DNA of 64,000 bases, taken from the NCBI GenBank assembly GCA_022457155.1, contig JAJGOT010000131.1, forward strand, positions 980,001-1,044,000, given 5' to 3'. Numbering within the stretch: the first letter of the stretch is position 1; each line of letters starts with the position of its first letter. Positions 37,301-48,455 of this stretch are shown here, one piece after another. A program made the position numbers and the translations under genes. The notes under the pieces were generated by a model. It saw only the letters and a program-made list of their open reading frames with translations, ran no database searches and had not been told where the DNA came from. Origin of the DNA: Cladopsammia gracilis. Its lineage: Eukaryota > Cnidaria > Anthozoa > Scleractinia > Dendrophylliidae.

Positions 37301-40300
37301 GAAATTCCTAGGGGGAGGGGGGTCTTAAAAGCCAACATTTTAGCAGCAAAGTATGAAGCTAAACTGGAATTTCCTGGGGGACGGGGGGTGCTAAACAAAA
37401 AACCTTCCATGGGGGGAGTATGGATATTTTCTGGAACTGCACATTATTTTTTTTCTACTTTGCACATGTGTATTAATTCAAAACTATCATTTTTGGCCAT
37501 TTCCTGGAAGAAAAAGAGGGGGTCCAGATGGGGGTCCAGACGGGGTCCAAAAGGGGGGTCTACGTTTTGTATGGACCCGAAACTGACACCATCAACTTTT
37601 ATAAACATAAACACTTTATATATATTATTAAATTAACATGGCTTAAATTAAATAATTTAATTTGTATTGTTATCAACCAAAATTAATCTCCAGGTTTTTC
37701 GTAGAATGTAGAGGCTTTATATTAGTGCTTCTCCTTTTAAAAAATCTGCAGGTTTCTAGTTCCCATAGATTGAGATGTCTGCTACTCTTACACTTATCAT
37801 TACTAAATTTCTTTGTTGAAACTGAAGGTGATGAATTATTAATTTGTACTAAAAATGTTGATTTACTTGTCAGAATGAGCGGATGCCACTTCACTGGGCA
37901 GCTTCTGGTGGACACACTGATGTTGTTAAATTTCTGCTTGATCTTGGAGTGCCAGTAAATAACAAAGATGATGTGAGTAGTTTATAATGGTAATAGAGTG
38001 TTTTCACATGACGTCATAAAAAATTATAAAATCTAAAGTATACATCCTACAAAGCTGTTTCTAACATATGGTATGTGGATACCAGTGTTATAATCTTTCA
38101 CAAAAAGTTTCAGGTTTTAACGATGTTTCGTTTTCGATTTATAAAGGTTGTAAATTTATGTGTCACGCAATTCGTCACGCTATTTCAGATAAGCCGTGAA
38201 AATAAACAAAATTGAACTAGTTGAAAGTTATTAATGAATTATAGACGCTTATAAGCCGATTTCATGCCTCTTATAGTGAATACAATATTTTGTGATGAGA
38301 GTTTTGGTGTTATTAAGACTTTAAAGTCTTTAAATTTTTGGCCGCCATGTTGGTGTCCCTACATCTATGTGGGACACCAAGATGGCCGCTCCATAAATGT
38401 CTATACTCATTCGCCTATAACTCTTGAATGAAATGCTCTTGCGCTTCAAAATTTGGCCCTGATGCGTAGTTTTACACTCTCTACAATTCCATAAACATTT
38501 TAGAATCGAAAACTGCTCCTGAACGACTCAACTCTATCCCCCAAAAATGTAAACTTTGAGTAAAGAACTTTGAGTTGAGTGCTTTGAGTGTAGCAGTCTA
38601 TTAATTTTTCATGAAACATTCATTCATTAGCATTAGCATTCATCTGTTTATGTTGTTTATTTTTGCTTATAGTCACAATGGACACCACTGATGATTGCTG
38701 CGTCAGCTGGAAGGGATGCAATTGTGTCCATGTTGATTGGTATCAGAGCTGATGTAAACAGCACCAATCATGGTGGTCAAACAGCTCTTCACTATGCAGC
38801 ATCAAGAAACAGATTTGAGGTACAGAAATCATAGCCATCTGGCAATTTCAAGAACAGACAAAAATGAATGAAGGAAACTGGATTTATATTTAAGACACCA
38901 CAAGTATAATGTTAGGGTCAGATTATTTTTATCCTTCATTTTAAATGAGGTACAGTTTAACTTTTAATGAGTACCTGTAAATATATCTTAGAGTTTGTGT
39001 ACATGTAAAATATGGCCCTCAAATTAATTAAAAAACACACGTAATGTACCAGTAATAATTGCTAGCTAGAAATACTACTTTTTGAAAGCAGGCTGGTTGG
39101 CCATTAGTGCAGCCAAGCTACAGGCAGGTTATAAGCAAGGGTGAAGATCTTAACAATTTATTGAACATTGAACAGTGAACATATCTGTGTCTTTTCACAT
39201 ACTATGCTATTTGTAGTTGTATTTGAAGGGAAATCTCAATTATTGGTCATGATTTTGCAATCAGTTTTAATATCATTGTGGCATCATTTTTATGTAACAG
39301 CTAGCTAGTTGAAGGATAATTTATCATAAAAGAGTGTAAAGTTTATTCTATTTCTTTCTTTCTTAAAAATGATGTCATGATGACTTTAAAATTCCATTTA
39401 TGATTTTCTCACTAATTTTATTCAGAAAAGTATTTCTAGATGGTTTCTACATGGTGAGTAGAATGCAACTACACTGTAAATGATTTATTGTGGAAGTAAC
39501 ATGCTATGTTGAACATATAGATTGCTGAGGATCTGCTTCATAATGGGGCACATGTCAATGTACAGGACAAAACAATTGCTGGTACTCCCCTGCATCGCGC
39601 TGCATCTAGGTATATGTTCTAACCTTTAAAACATTCTTGTTACATGTAACTGTATATAGAGCAGTACCATATTTCCTCAAATGATAGCCATCCGTTGATT
39701 AATCCCCACCCCTTTGGTGGAAACATTTGAAATAATTTCCTCGCTTGAGTGATCGCCCCACAGTCCCCACCCCCATCCGCTCCCCTTTCTTTCACTTATC
39801 CTCCCAGTCAAGTTAAAACTTCACTTTTTGTATAGTAAACAACAGCTACAATTACAGAAAATTAAGTTACAAAACCATGAGTTTCATATAGTTTTTCTAT
39901 AGTGACATTTGTGTATTTGACTCTTTACTTTATTTCTTGGAGCTCTCTATTTAGCACATTTAATAGCATGTTAGCTCTTCCCGTGAGCAAAATAATCACC
40001 TGGATTGGCCCCCCTCGAATATTCCCCTCCCCTCAAATAATCACCCGCTTTTGGAGTGAAAAAATTAATATTTGCCCCCCAGCTATTATTTGAGGAAATA
40101 CAGTAACTGACTTGCCATAACAGAAACAGTAAGAGATAGGGGCAAACCTGCTACTAAGTAGGTACTGATAGCTAGGTACATGTAGGTATTAGGTCTTGTT
40201 CTATTGGAATCAACTGTTTCAAACTAAACCAGTTTTAATTTGGAGACCTCAAGCAACCTGAGCAAAATATGACCAAATTGGAATGATTTTTGACTGTGCC

Positions 40301-43300
40301 AGTAGATGTGAAAATTCAGATGGAGTCTTAATTGAGCATAATTTTTCCATCCTAAGACTGCAATTGAAAAGTTTGAATCATATTTTAAAAATCCTATGAT
40401 TTAGTTTTCATTCTGCTACTCTGTATATATTGTAGTTGTTGAATATACATATTTTGGTTTTCACTTTTGTTTGTACAGGGGTCATTCCAAGATGGTGAAG
40501 CTACTTTTAAAGCATGGTGCTAACTGTGATATACAGGATGTTGAAGGCAACACAGCACTGTGAGTAATCTGGCAGCACTGACCATAACTCACTGCAGAGT
40601 GCAGAACTGTAGATGAAGTACAGAGCCTAATGCAAAAGAGGCATACCTATATTTTGATATTTTTGGGCACAATACCGGACAAAGGCCCCAAACTTGTCTA
40701 TTACTTGCATGAATTGTGGAATTTGTGTATTTTAAATGTTCAAAAACATAGATCCTTGTTAACTTTTCCATTGATATGGAGGAGACGGAGTTCATAAATT
40801 AGACTTTTTTCCCTCTGGGTCACTTAAATACAGTGAAATGTACCCTGTGTTTTTGCACAGCCAGTACAGTACTCAGTGATGGTAAACTTCTGCTTTTCTT
40901 ATGCATGCACATAACATAGTCCAACATGTTGGTCTAATTGCTATATAGGTCTACCTTATATTTACCCCCTGAGATAAACATTATTTCTATTTAAAGTATA
41001 CACTTCAATGAGGTCGTAATTTGTTGAGATTCTTTGGAAAAAAGTAATTTTCTGCAGAATTCTTCTGAGGCTAAATACCAAAACTTCGATCGATCATGTT
41101 CATAAGCATATTGTTTATAATATTTGTTGTTAATTTTTAGCACTGATGCTTCACAGTGTAGCCTTTTGGAACACTTGTAGCAGCCTCCATGTTACTGCGC
41201 CTTTCAATAGCATGAGGAATTTTAAATTCAAATTTCAATCAACAGTTGCGTTTTACGCTGCCGTCAATCATTGTAGCTTACCTCTCAGGAAACAGATCTT
41301 CACTTCAGTGAGTTCAAAAGGTCACGTCCGTGCGTTATGATTGGTAGATTTCGATCCATTTTGTTTGTTTCGTTTTTACATGGTACGTTGCTTTCGTATT
41401 AATTATGATTGACGGCAGGGAATAACGCAACCGTTGGTGGAGATTTGAATTTCAAATTCCGCGTGTTATTGAAAGGCGCAGTAATTACACTCTGAAGGTT
41501 CTCATGAATTTATAATCTATTTTTACAACCCCTTTTTCTTCAGCCACATGGCTTGTCAGGAGGAGAGAGCAGAAATAGCTGTGACACTGGTGGAGAATGC
41601 AGCGAACCTGCACATACAAAATAAGGTGAGCCGGAGAACCTTATAACGAATCCAGCTAACAGTCATATAGTTACTAAAGACGCAAATCATTTTGAGCAAA
41701 CTGTCGGTTAAAGGGAACCTCCATTGTTATAACAAATTGTCATTAAATTGTTGGAAATAAAGTCTAAATTAAAATTAAAAAAAAAAAAACAGGGCAAATA
41801 TAATTTTAGTTTACAAAAAAATGGATATGAATATCGCCTATTTTCGCTTTTAAATTTCCCGCGCGCCGCCATTTTGAATATTTATGACGTGTTACGGTTG
41901 TCTAATTGTTGCATATAAAAGAACTTTGATTCTTAACAATAGAGCGTATGCACATGACGTCACGGCGGCCATATTGGTGTACCAAAACAATAGAACGGCG
42001 GCCATGTTGGTGTACCAAAACAATCCTGTGGGATTTGAACGCTTTTCTTATGTTAACACTTTCTTTTGTTCCAATAAATTTGCATAGCTGCTTGCCACGT
42101 GAGTGCATACGCTCTATAGCGGCAACCGTCCTTGGATGAGTGAAAGCAGCACTACAACTAACTGCTGATGTGTTTCACTTGTTAGTTTTAAATGACCGTG
42201 TATCATTTTTGGAGTTTGCTTAACCAATAGCAAAGCATAGAATACGGATCAATATAACCCGTTGCAGGTGAACAGAAAAGAGTAAAAGTTATTAATGTGA
42301 TATATATTGGTTAATTCTAGTACAGTCTGACTACAGTGGCTACAATACCTAATACATGTCATGACATGTATTTCTAAGTTTGATGGGGAATAAGTATTGA
42401 ATAAACAATATTTAACAGCTATTCACCGAAGTAGAGGTTGCCAGTGGTGGATATTTACCGAGCCGCAATTATCCACCACTGGCCACCGACACTGAGGTAA
42501 ATAGTTGTTTTAGTATATACTAAAACAGTGAGATAATATAACACGAAAATGATGATTTTTACTCATTTATTTCTGTCAACGATTACAATTTTCGCGCGCA
42601 AATAGCTTGAGGCGAATAGCACTTGCTATCCCGAGATTCAGTCGTTTACCTTTGTTGGTACAACTAATTACGTGTTTACTATGGATGTGAAGTCCCTCTA
42701 TACTGTCATCCCAAACAGAGATGGTCTTCAGGCCTTAGCTCATTTTCTCGACAAGCGCGAAATCCAACAGCCACCCACGCACACCCTGGTTCGCCTGGCA
42801 GAGTTAGTGCTTACCCTGAACACCTTTACTTTTAATGGCAAATTCTACCAACAGATCGGCGGTGTAGCCATGGGCAGTAAGCTCGGTCCCAACTACGCTT
42901 GTCTCTTCATGGGGTACGTCGAAGAACGCATCTTCGAACAATACAGGGGAACCAAGCCCAACCTTTACAAGCGCTATATCGATGACATAGTTGGGGCGGC
43001 TTCTTGCAGTAAAGAAGAGATAGAGGAGTTTGCTTCCTATGTTAACAACTTTCACCCAGATCTGAAGTTCAGCTGGTCGATTTCCGACAAAGAACTCCCC
43101 TTCCTGGATCTCCTTCTCCGACCTACTGCGACCCGACTAACAACGAGCATCCATTACAAAGTTACGGACTCCCATTGCTATCTGAACTACAACTCTTCAC
43201 ACCCTGCGAAATGCAAAGATTCCATCCCATATAGCCAGTTATTACGCCTGAAGCGTATCTGCAGCGACCCCACCGATTTCGAGTGTAAAAGCAAGGAAAT

Positions 43301-44526
43301 GGCAGGATATTTTCTCCAGCGTGGTTACCCAACGCGTGTGGTCAGAAACGCCATTAATCAGGTCTCTGCGGTCACCCGTGAAGCAGCGCTTCAACCGCGA
43401 GACGAGGTGTCTGAACAACAAGAAACCATCCCGTTCGTTCTAACCTACCACCCTAACAACACACCCATTCGTAACATCATGGTGAAAAACTTCTCAATCC
43501 TGCTGAATGGGAATGACACTAGAAGCTTATTCCAGCCAGTGCGTATTTTGTGTGCGCATCGCCGAGACAAGAATGTTCAGGACACCCTAGTACACAGCTC
43601 ACTCAATGTTACTACAGAGGAAGATCGTGGCACCTTTCCTTGCCAGCGCCCTCGATGCAAAACTTGTGCCCACACCAACTCAGCGCCCACCCTTGACACC
43701 CCAGGAGGACGAATCACCATCCAACATAGGTTCTCTTGCACCACAAGAAACCTTGTGTATGCCATCTCCTGCCGAGTGTGTGATAAGGTCTACATTGGTG
43801 AAACTGAGCGACTATTGGCAGAAAGGTTCAGAGAACATCGCCTCTCGGTGACCAAGAAAAAGGAGAAAGACGCATCTGGCAAGGAACTTCCGGTCGCACA
43901 ACACTTCATATCAGACGGACACAACGTTGATGATATGCTGGTTTCGGTCATTGTCTCCGGACCCTGGAGTTTAAAAACCAGACGCCAAAGGGAGGCCCAA
44001 CTGATATTCAACCACAGAACTCTGCGCCCCAATGGGCTCAATGTCGAATTCAAATTTCAGTAGAACTGTATGTGCGCGCGCGCCTTACGCAAGCTTTTTT
44101 TGAGTTGTTAGGGATTTTAAATTTAGCACGCGCATATACTTGTTTTTTGACAGTTGCGTTTAAACTCACTGATGAAGAGGCAGCAGCCTCGAAACGTCTG
44201 AGAAACTAATTTTTAGCGCTACATTTGAAAACATTTTTTAGTCTACATCCGAGATTCAGTAGCCAATCAGAGCGCTCCAACAGCGCTATCCACTGTTTTA
44301 TACTAAATTTTTTTATCTACTCTATGCAAAGGACACAGAAACTCACCTGAAGTGCATGTATCCGTCCGGTTTCTAAGTCAGTTTGAGTTAATACTGTAAC
44401 AATATTGATGTGTCATTTGAGTAGATATTCTAACAATATTAATGTGTCGTTTAGGAGAAAATGTCCCCCTTGGAACTCGCCAACAAAGGGCTTGCAAGAC
44501 AGCTTATTCAGATGAGTGAGAACTAA
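34362..44526 (+). CDS. PSMD10: 26S proteasome non-ATPase subunit 10 (gankyrin), seven exons
   Basis: Ankyrin-repeat chaperone that binds the RPT3 (PSMC4) ATPase during assembly of the 19S regulatory particle. Exons: 34362-34463, 37874-37972, 38673-38819, 39521-39609, 40479-40559, 41544-41625, 44455-44526 (TAA 44524-44526), phases consistent, 223 residues (human 226). Landmarks: ICSLAYEGKFKELKEKI, MPLHWAASGGHTDVVKFLL, LGVPVNNKDD, PLMIAASAGRDAIV, ALHYAASRNRFEIA, DIQDVEGNTALHMACQEERA and SPLELANKGL, i.e. the full set of ankyrin repeats. The start is set at 34362 because it aligns with the human N-terminus; an in-frame ATG at 34275 would add 29 residues. Intron 1 (34464-37873) holds a TIR transposon and a MITE. 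Intron 6 (41626-44454) holds a MITE E copy and a Penelope-like element on the sense strand. Confidence 0.94.
34584..35948. mobile_element. 1.37-kb TIR DNA transposon, PIF/Harbinger-type TTA duplication
   Basis: Ends GGGACCGGTCATTATTTATG and its near-exact complement CATAAATAATGATCGGTCCC, both followed inward by G/C homopolymer tracts. Flanked by TTA at 34581-34583 and 35949-35951, a 3-bp duplication typical of PIF/Harbinger. Two adjoining minus-strand frames (35477-35719, very Lys-rich, and 35275-35490) have no recognised transposase or DDE motif. Probably nonautonomous or decayed. Confidence 0.75.
37257..37441. mobile_element. MITE with GTTCCAGAAAATATCCATAC ends
   Basis: Left AGTTCCAGAAAAAATCCATA and right TATGGATATTTTCTGGAACT are inverted repeats. 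A related partial end, TATGGATATTTTCTGGAAT, is at 36580-36600 in the same intron. The interior is G-rich. Confidence 0.7.
38340..38389. repeat. Hairpin repeat GGCCGCCATGTTGGTGTCCC
   Basis: Arms of 19-20 bases with one mismatch around an 11-base loop (PSMD10 intron 2). The arm resembles the tandem motif inside MITE family E. Confidence 0.6.
39663..40107. mobile_element. MITE with TATTTCCTCAAATAATAGC ends (PSMD10 intron 4)
   Basis: Left CATATTTCCTCAAATGATAG and right CTATTATTTGAGGAAATACA are inverted repeats about 440 bases apart. The C-rich internal sequence is noncoding. Confidence 0.65.
41192..41485. mobile_element. MITE with TTACTGCGCCTTTCAATA ends (PSMD10 intron 5)
   Basis: Left TTACTGCGCCTTTCAATAGC and right TATTGAAAGGCGCAGTAAT are inverted repeats. 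Secondary pairing of AATTTTAAATTCAAATTT with AAATTTGAATTTCAAA extends the arms to about 45 bases. Confidence 0.7.
41940..42116. mobile_element. MITE family E, copy 2, identical to copy 1 (PSMD10 intron 6)
   Basis: Base-for-base the same as 29844-30020 by visual comparison, in the same orientation, with different flanks outside. Such identity implies very recent transposition or gene conversion. Confidence 0.85.
42650..44063 (+). CDS. Penelope-like reverse transcriptase with GIY-YIG endonuclease (N-terminus truncated)
   Basis: Copies the element RNA and nicks target DNA. An open frame runs in from the left junction with no start of its own; the first ATG is 42681. Numbering from codon 42672: RT motif A MDVKSLYTVIP 4-14; motif B GGVAMGSKLGP 63-73; catalytic YIDD 102-105; cysteine cluster CQRPRCKTC 324-332, as in PLEs; GIY-YIG domain with VYAISC 362-367 and VYIGET 373-378, then R380, RFREHR 385-390 and catalytic Glu in REAQLI at 441. 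Stop TAG 44061-44063. Fingers and N-terminal RT parts are missing, so the protein is unlikely to act alone. There is no internal stop or frameshift, which fits recent insertion. Confidence 0.9.
44165..44202 (+). ncRNA. Hammerhead ribozyme-like motif in Penelope 3' region
   Basis: Order of parts: CTCA (stem I), core CTGATGA at 44169-44175, one extra A, stem II GAGGC/GCCTC with loop AGCA (44177-44190), core GAAA at 44191-44194, then CGTC, and TGAG (44199-44202) closing stem I. There is no stem III loop, but ACGT is self-complementary, so stem III could form only in a dimer, as described for PLE hammerheads. The single A bulge before stem II is non-canonical. Confidence 0.6.
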
Positions 44527-44816
44527 CTCCTTCACTGCAGATGTAGAACCTATGACTACAGTTTATGATGCAACAATCTTGACAAAGGATAGGCCCAGCA
44601 AGTCAGCATGTTTTCCTGCCTGTCAGTCTCAGTGGCTATCCGGCTCAAATGTTCTGTCGAAAGGAAAAGTGGAGAAGACAAATATTGATATTCGTTGGAT
44701 GGAATGGAATTTAAAGCCAATAAACGGACGATATACAATGACACGGCTTTTAAGTATACATTCTGCCTGTGTCAAACTGAACATATTCCGCCAAATGAAA
44801 ACAACGAGAATTGTAA

Positions 44817-44822
44817 AATAAA
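44817..44822 (+). terminator. Candidate PSMD10 polyadenylation signal
   Basis: AATAAA about 290 bases beyond the stop codon, the first such hexamer downstream. Confidence 0.45.
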
Positions 44823-46460
44823 AATGTTAGTGTAAAGTAAGAGTGGTCGGTTTTGTCTTGTGAATGATTGATTAAGCTGGCAGTTAAGAAGTTGGCGTAG
44901 AAGCTGGTTATCAACTAAAGCCTTCTCTTTTTTAATCTTGATAAAGATTTCATCCCACTATACTTACATTCTATCAACCGTCCAAGTAATACCTAACGTG
45001 AGACGGCTCATAAACTTTGATCGTGACTGGCATGCTCAGTGCTGGGATAGTCCCTGATAAATGTACCGATCAAATCGACCCGGGAATCGATTCATTTTGT
45101 TCAAATTTCCTTCCTCCAGGCCAAATATGTTGTTCAAATGCCCCACCCCCACAGAGGAAAGAGATTAGCTTCTTCATCCCAATTTGATGTTTTAGAGCAG
45201 TTTTCAATTGAGTGTCGAAAGTAATTACACAATTGCTTTGGTTTTGCATTGCTACGCCTTGTAATTGGCTAAAAAATCTCGCGCCACTTTCTCGACCAAT
45301 CAGAAGTAAAACCCTTTTGGAGATTACCCCACATAGAGTTCACATCTTCAGGATCGTAAAGACGGTAAAATCAATCTTGTTTACATCTTCTGAGATGGCT
45401 TCAAAATTTGCTTTGTTCCACCAGAACACACGGCGTGGAGGACTTTTAACACGTTGGGGCTTTGAAATATTCTGCGTAGTCATCAAATATCAACTGTTAC
45501 AGATCTTCCTTTTTTCCACGCACAATCCCTGAATGGAACTCATTAACTTTGCCTAGGTACTTGGTGTATCCCTGATCATAATGTATGGTACTTCATGTAT
45601 CCCTTATTGTAATGTATTTAGATATATTGCAGTGTAATTTAGGGTCGGATCACAGTATCTAGGGTTGAAGCACTGATTTCAGTATTTCCAGTGTATCGAA
45701 AGGGTTAGTTCTTATATATGGTCTGGGCGCTAGCAGTATATTTAACAACTATTCACCGAAGTGGAGGTGGGTAGTGGTGGATATTTACCGAGCAGCGAAG
45801 CTTACTTTTTAACTCATTTATTCCTTACTTAAAGTAAACGCTTAGTTTCTAAATGATTTTTTTTTCTTTTGGACTGTACTGTCGCAAATTGCAATTACAG
45901 TTGTAATTATAATAATACTTCTTGGCTAAACAGTTTTAAACACTTCTCCTTAACTTCTCGTAATTTGTAACAACACGTTCTCGTAGTTTGTAATACGCCG
46001 AGCTGTCGCAAATTGAAATAATACATCGTTCGATCGCGCTCTGCGCTCCTAGATCCTAAGCTCGACTTGTGGGAAAGTCTAATGGTACCCAGCCTGTTTG
46101 CCAGAGGCTTTTCGCGCGCTATCATCTCGCACGTATTACGCGCCTCTTATATGCCTATCCAGGGTAGGTCGCAAACTTCCTAAATGAAAATTCCGATGAC
46201 GACTTGTGTGTGTCGCGTTTCACCTACGGCCTGGAACTGGTAGAAAATAGCACACGCACATTTTCTGTTTGGAAATCCAGTCTTGAAATTTTTGGACTAC
46301 CTTTTAGGAGATTTCCTATACCCTGGAAATTTTCCGTTTGTGCAAACCACAGTTGAAGTATATATATATATATATGGCTGTTTGAGGTTGCATCACCCAA
46401 CACCCTATAGAAAAAGTGAATATTCACCTCTTCTCTATCTTATTTTTAAAAGTGAAAAAT
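44823..46460. other. Intergenic DNA with MITE fragments
   Basis: Contains the truncated family D copy (45195-45311), a partial relative of the PLE host element (45745-45805), and a segment at 46224-46350 that resembles the reverse complement of 58970-59135. A short (TA)n tract is at 46359-46376. No gene was recognised. Confidence 0.5.
45195..45311. mobile_element. MITE family D, truncated copy 4
   Basis: Starts GAGCAGTTTTCAATTGAGTG and stops after CTCGACCAATCAGAAGTAAA. The rest of the element is absent. Confidence 0.7.
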
Positions 46461-46463
46461 TAA

Positions 46464-46677
46464 CATACAATAAACTGCAGGGCTGATCTGACTACGTAAA
46501 AACTGAAATGGCCTATGCGAGACACCTTCACGACAGAAACCGATAAAGTAGGATCGGAAACGAAACGGCTGTCCACGGTTGCGATCCTCACCGACTTTAT
46601 CGGTTTCTGTTGTGAAGGTGTCTCGCATACGCTATTTTTTTTACATAGTCAGATCAGCCCTGCAGTTTATTGTATAT
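46464..46677. mobile_element. Palindromic MITE, about 85-bp arms
   Basis: ATACAATAAACTGCAGGGCT on the left and AGCCCTGCAGTTTATTGTAT on the right are exact inverses. Pairing continues inward through TGCGAGACACCTTCAC and GAAACCGATAAAGT with few mismatches, around a loop of about 40 bases. Confidence 0.8.
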
Positions 46678-46860
46678 CTTATTTTTACCCGAAAAGCTAC
46701 CGTTACAAAGCCTTCCCCTTGTTGTCCCTTTCCTATATACTTCAGTTATATCTTTTCCCATCCTCTTTTGGTTTCTTTCCATTTCGCTTCGCTCGCCAAC
46801 TTTTCTTTTCGTCCTTTCCAAACCAGAAGGCCATGCTAATTATATTCATGTCATAGTCGA

Positions 46861-47101
46861 CATTAAAGGGACAGTATCACGAGGTCGAAACTTGAAAACG
46901 TTCGGCCAACGTTTTCAAGTTTGATTCCGCATATTCAAAAAGGCCATCGAGAAGTGGAGGTATTTGTTGAATCAAAAAATCCGTTTTGATAGCCGGAAGA
47001 AAGAAAAAAAAATCACTTTTAACAGTGATATGTCCAAAATTCCGGTGCAAGAATAGTGAACAGTGCCGCGCGTGGAACCTCGTGATAATGCCCCTTTAAT
47101 G
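46861..47101. mobile_element. MITE with CATTAAAGGG(G)...TATCACGAGGT ends
   Basis: Left CATTAAAGGGACAGTATCAC and right GTGATAATGCCCCTTTAATG are inverted repeats. Just inside the left end is a second palindrome, CTTGAAAACGTT / AACGTTTTCAAG. Confidence 0.75.
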
Positions 47102-48455
47102 ACGTTTGTGGTAGCACAATGGGTTCAGTGTGTTATTATTCATGCCGTTTACTGCAGCTGTATTTCCTTTGTGCATCAATGATATAGCGGAAAACGTAAA
47201 TAAACTCGTTTTCCATTATAATATTTCCTATAAATGCGCGTATAACGTGGAATGCATTCAGTGTTGCGCCGTTGTGACCTTTGTCGGTGTAAAAAGTTAG
47301 GGATTTGTTTACTTTTAAACTCGGGTACTTCGTGCTATAAGAGTTTTTGTTTCATATTTATTATACTGATGACCCATATCTAAACACACTAAACATTATA
47401 CCACCGAAAGTTGATCAACCTCACACACGCATACATCATGACTTGTTTCACTTCTCCAACGAGGCCTTCACCCAACTTCAACAGCGAGGCCATGCAAGGC
47501 GAAGTTGTGAAGTTGTGAAGTTGTGAAGTTTAATTAAAATTATGAAGTTTATTTTAACTTCACGAAAAAAGGTGCATATTCACGGAAATAAAAGCTTACA
47601 ACGGCGCGACATCTTCAGAATTAATTACTTAACACGAAGAAATTAAGGAGAAGTATTTTAAAAAGGATATTTTGAAATATTTCAAATAAACATCATAAAA
47701 TGAAAAAAAATCGATGATTAATAAAGAAGTTGATTATGATCAGAATCTTTTCGCAAGTGAATAATGCACCGAGATATACGGTAGAATAAAGAGACTGTGT
47801 GTTTACGTCTCACTCGTATGTTTACATGGGGATTATTGCAGATGTTGCTGTAAAATTAATAAGCTCTGAAACTCTTTGGCGCTTCAACAAATACAAGAAG
47901 AGTTTCATTTATTGTAGCTTTCGCTGTTTTTGAATATAAGTTTAGTTTATAACAATTCTACTTCAAAACAATATATAAGAATATATTGCCGTAGATTTTG
48001 TTTTTGTTTTTCTATCTTTTCCCTTTTCAAGGCCCTGCCGACACTTTTAAGGCTGCATTTCAGCAGCCCCCAGGCAAGCCAGTGGCTAAAATTCATCTCA
48101 CCAACAAAAATCTGGAACTTTTATAGTTTGTCTTCAAGGCATAATACTCAATAATACGCGTGGAGCCAGCGTTTTACTGCCAGATCAAATCTAGATTCTC
48201 CTAATACTCATTGACATTAATCTTTTAATATCCGACTATTATCTATTCAGTCATAAGGTGTTATTAAGAACTCCTGTAGTGACAACAACTGGACGACAAA
48301 GGCGAAGTCTTTGGTAGCCAAGAAACAACCTGCAAGAGGCGAGGGATTAATTCAGCGGCTGGCGCGGTGTTTCGCTCAGAAACTAATCTAGTTTATTGAA
48401 ACATTATTCCAACCCTTTGTAAATTGGACGTTTAAGTTAGTGATCTTTCAGAGCC
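47102..48455. other. Intergenic DNA upstream of TMEM26
   Basis: Short GAAGTTGT tandem at 47501-47531 and the weak exon candidate at 48032-48126. Otherwise nothing was recognised. The TMEM26 promoter presumably lies in the right part. Confidence 0.45.
48032..48126 (+). CDS. Possible orphan terminal exon (weak)
   Basis: After a pyrimidine-rich acceptor (TTTTCCCTTTTCAAG), one frame reads PADTFKAAFQQPPGKPVAKI and continues HLTNKNLELL to a stop at 48124-48126. The composition looks protein-like, but the frame is closed 13 codons upstream, so it would need an upstream exon, and none was found. No family recognised. Confidence 0.25.

Larger units (their letters stand above)
42643..44248 (+). mobile_element. 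Penelope-like retroelement, 5'-truncated, with 12-bp target duplication
   Basis: The insertion is bounded by CCGAGATTCAGT at 42631-42642 and again at 44249-44260. It contains a long RT/GIY-YIG frame (through 44063) and a 185-base 3' region with a hammerhead-like core. The frame is open right up to the left junction, so the element was truncated at its 5' end on insertion. It lies in PSMD10 intron 6, same strand as the gene. Confidence 0.85.
42412..44330. mobile_element. Nonautonomous element split by a Penelope insertion
   Basis: The left part (42412-42642) and the right part (44261 to about 44330) share inverted TTTTAGTATA / TATACTAAAA and AAAACAGTG / CACTGTTTT motifs. CCACCACTGG palindromes lie at 42436-42483. 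The right part continues directly from CCGAGATTCAGT once the PLE is removed. A partial relative with CTATTCACCGAAGT is at 45745-45805. The right border is approximate. Confidence 0.5.

Noticed and set aside
44516..44821. 101-codon plus-strand frame after PSMD10
   Set aside because: It lies in the probable 3' UTR, overlaps the stop region and has no recognisable protein features.
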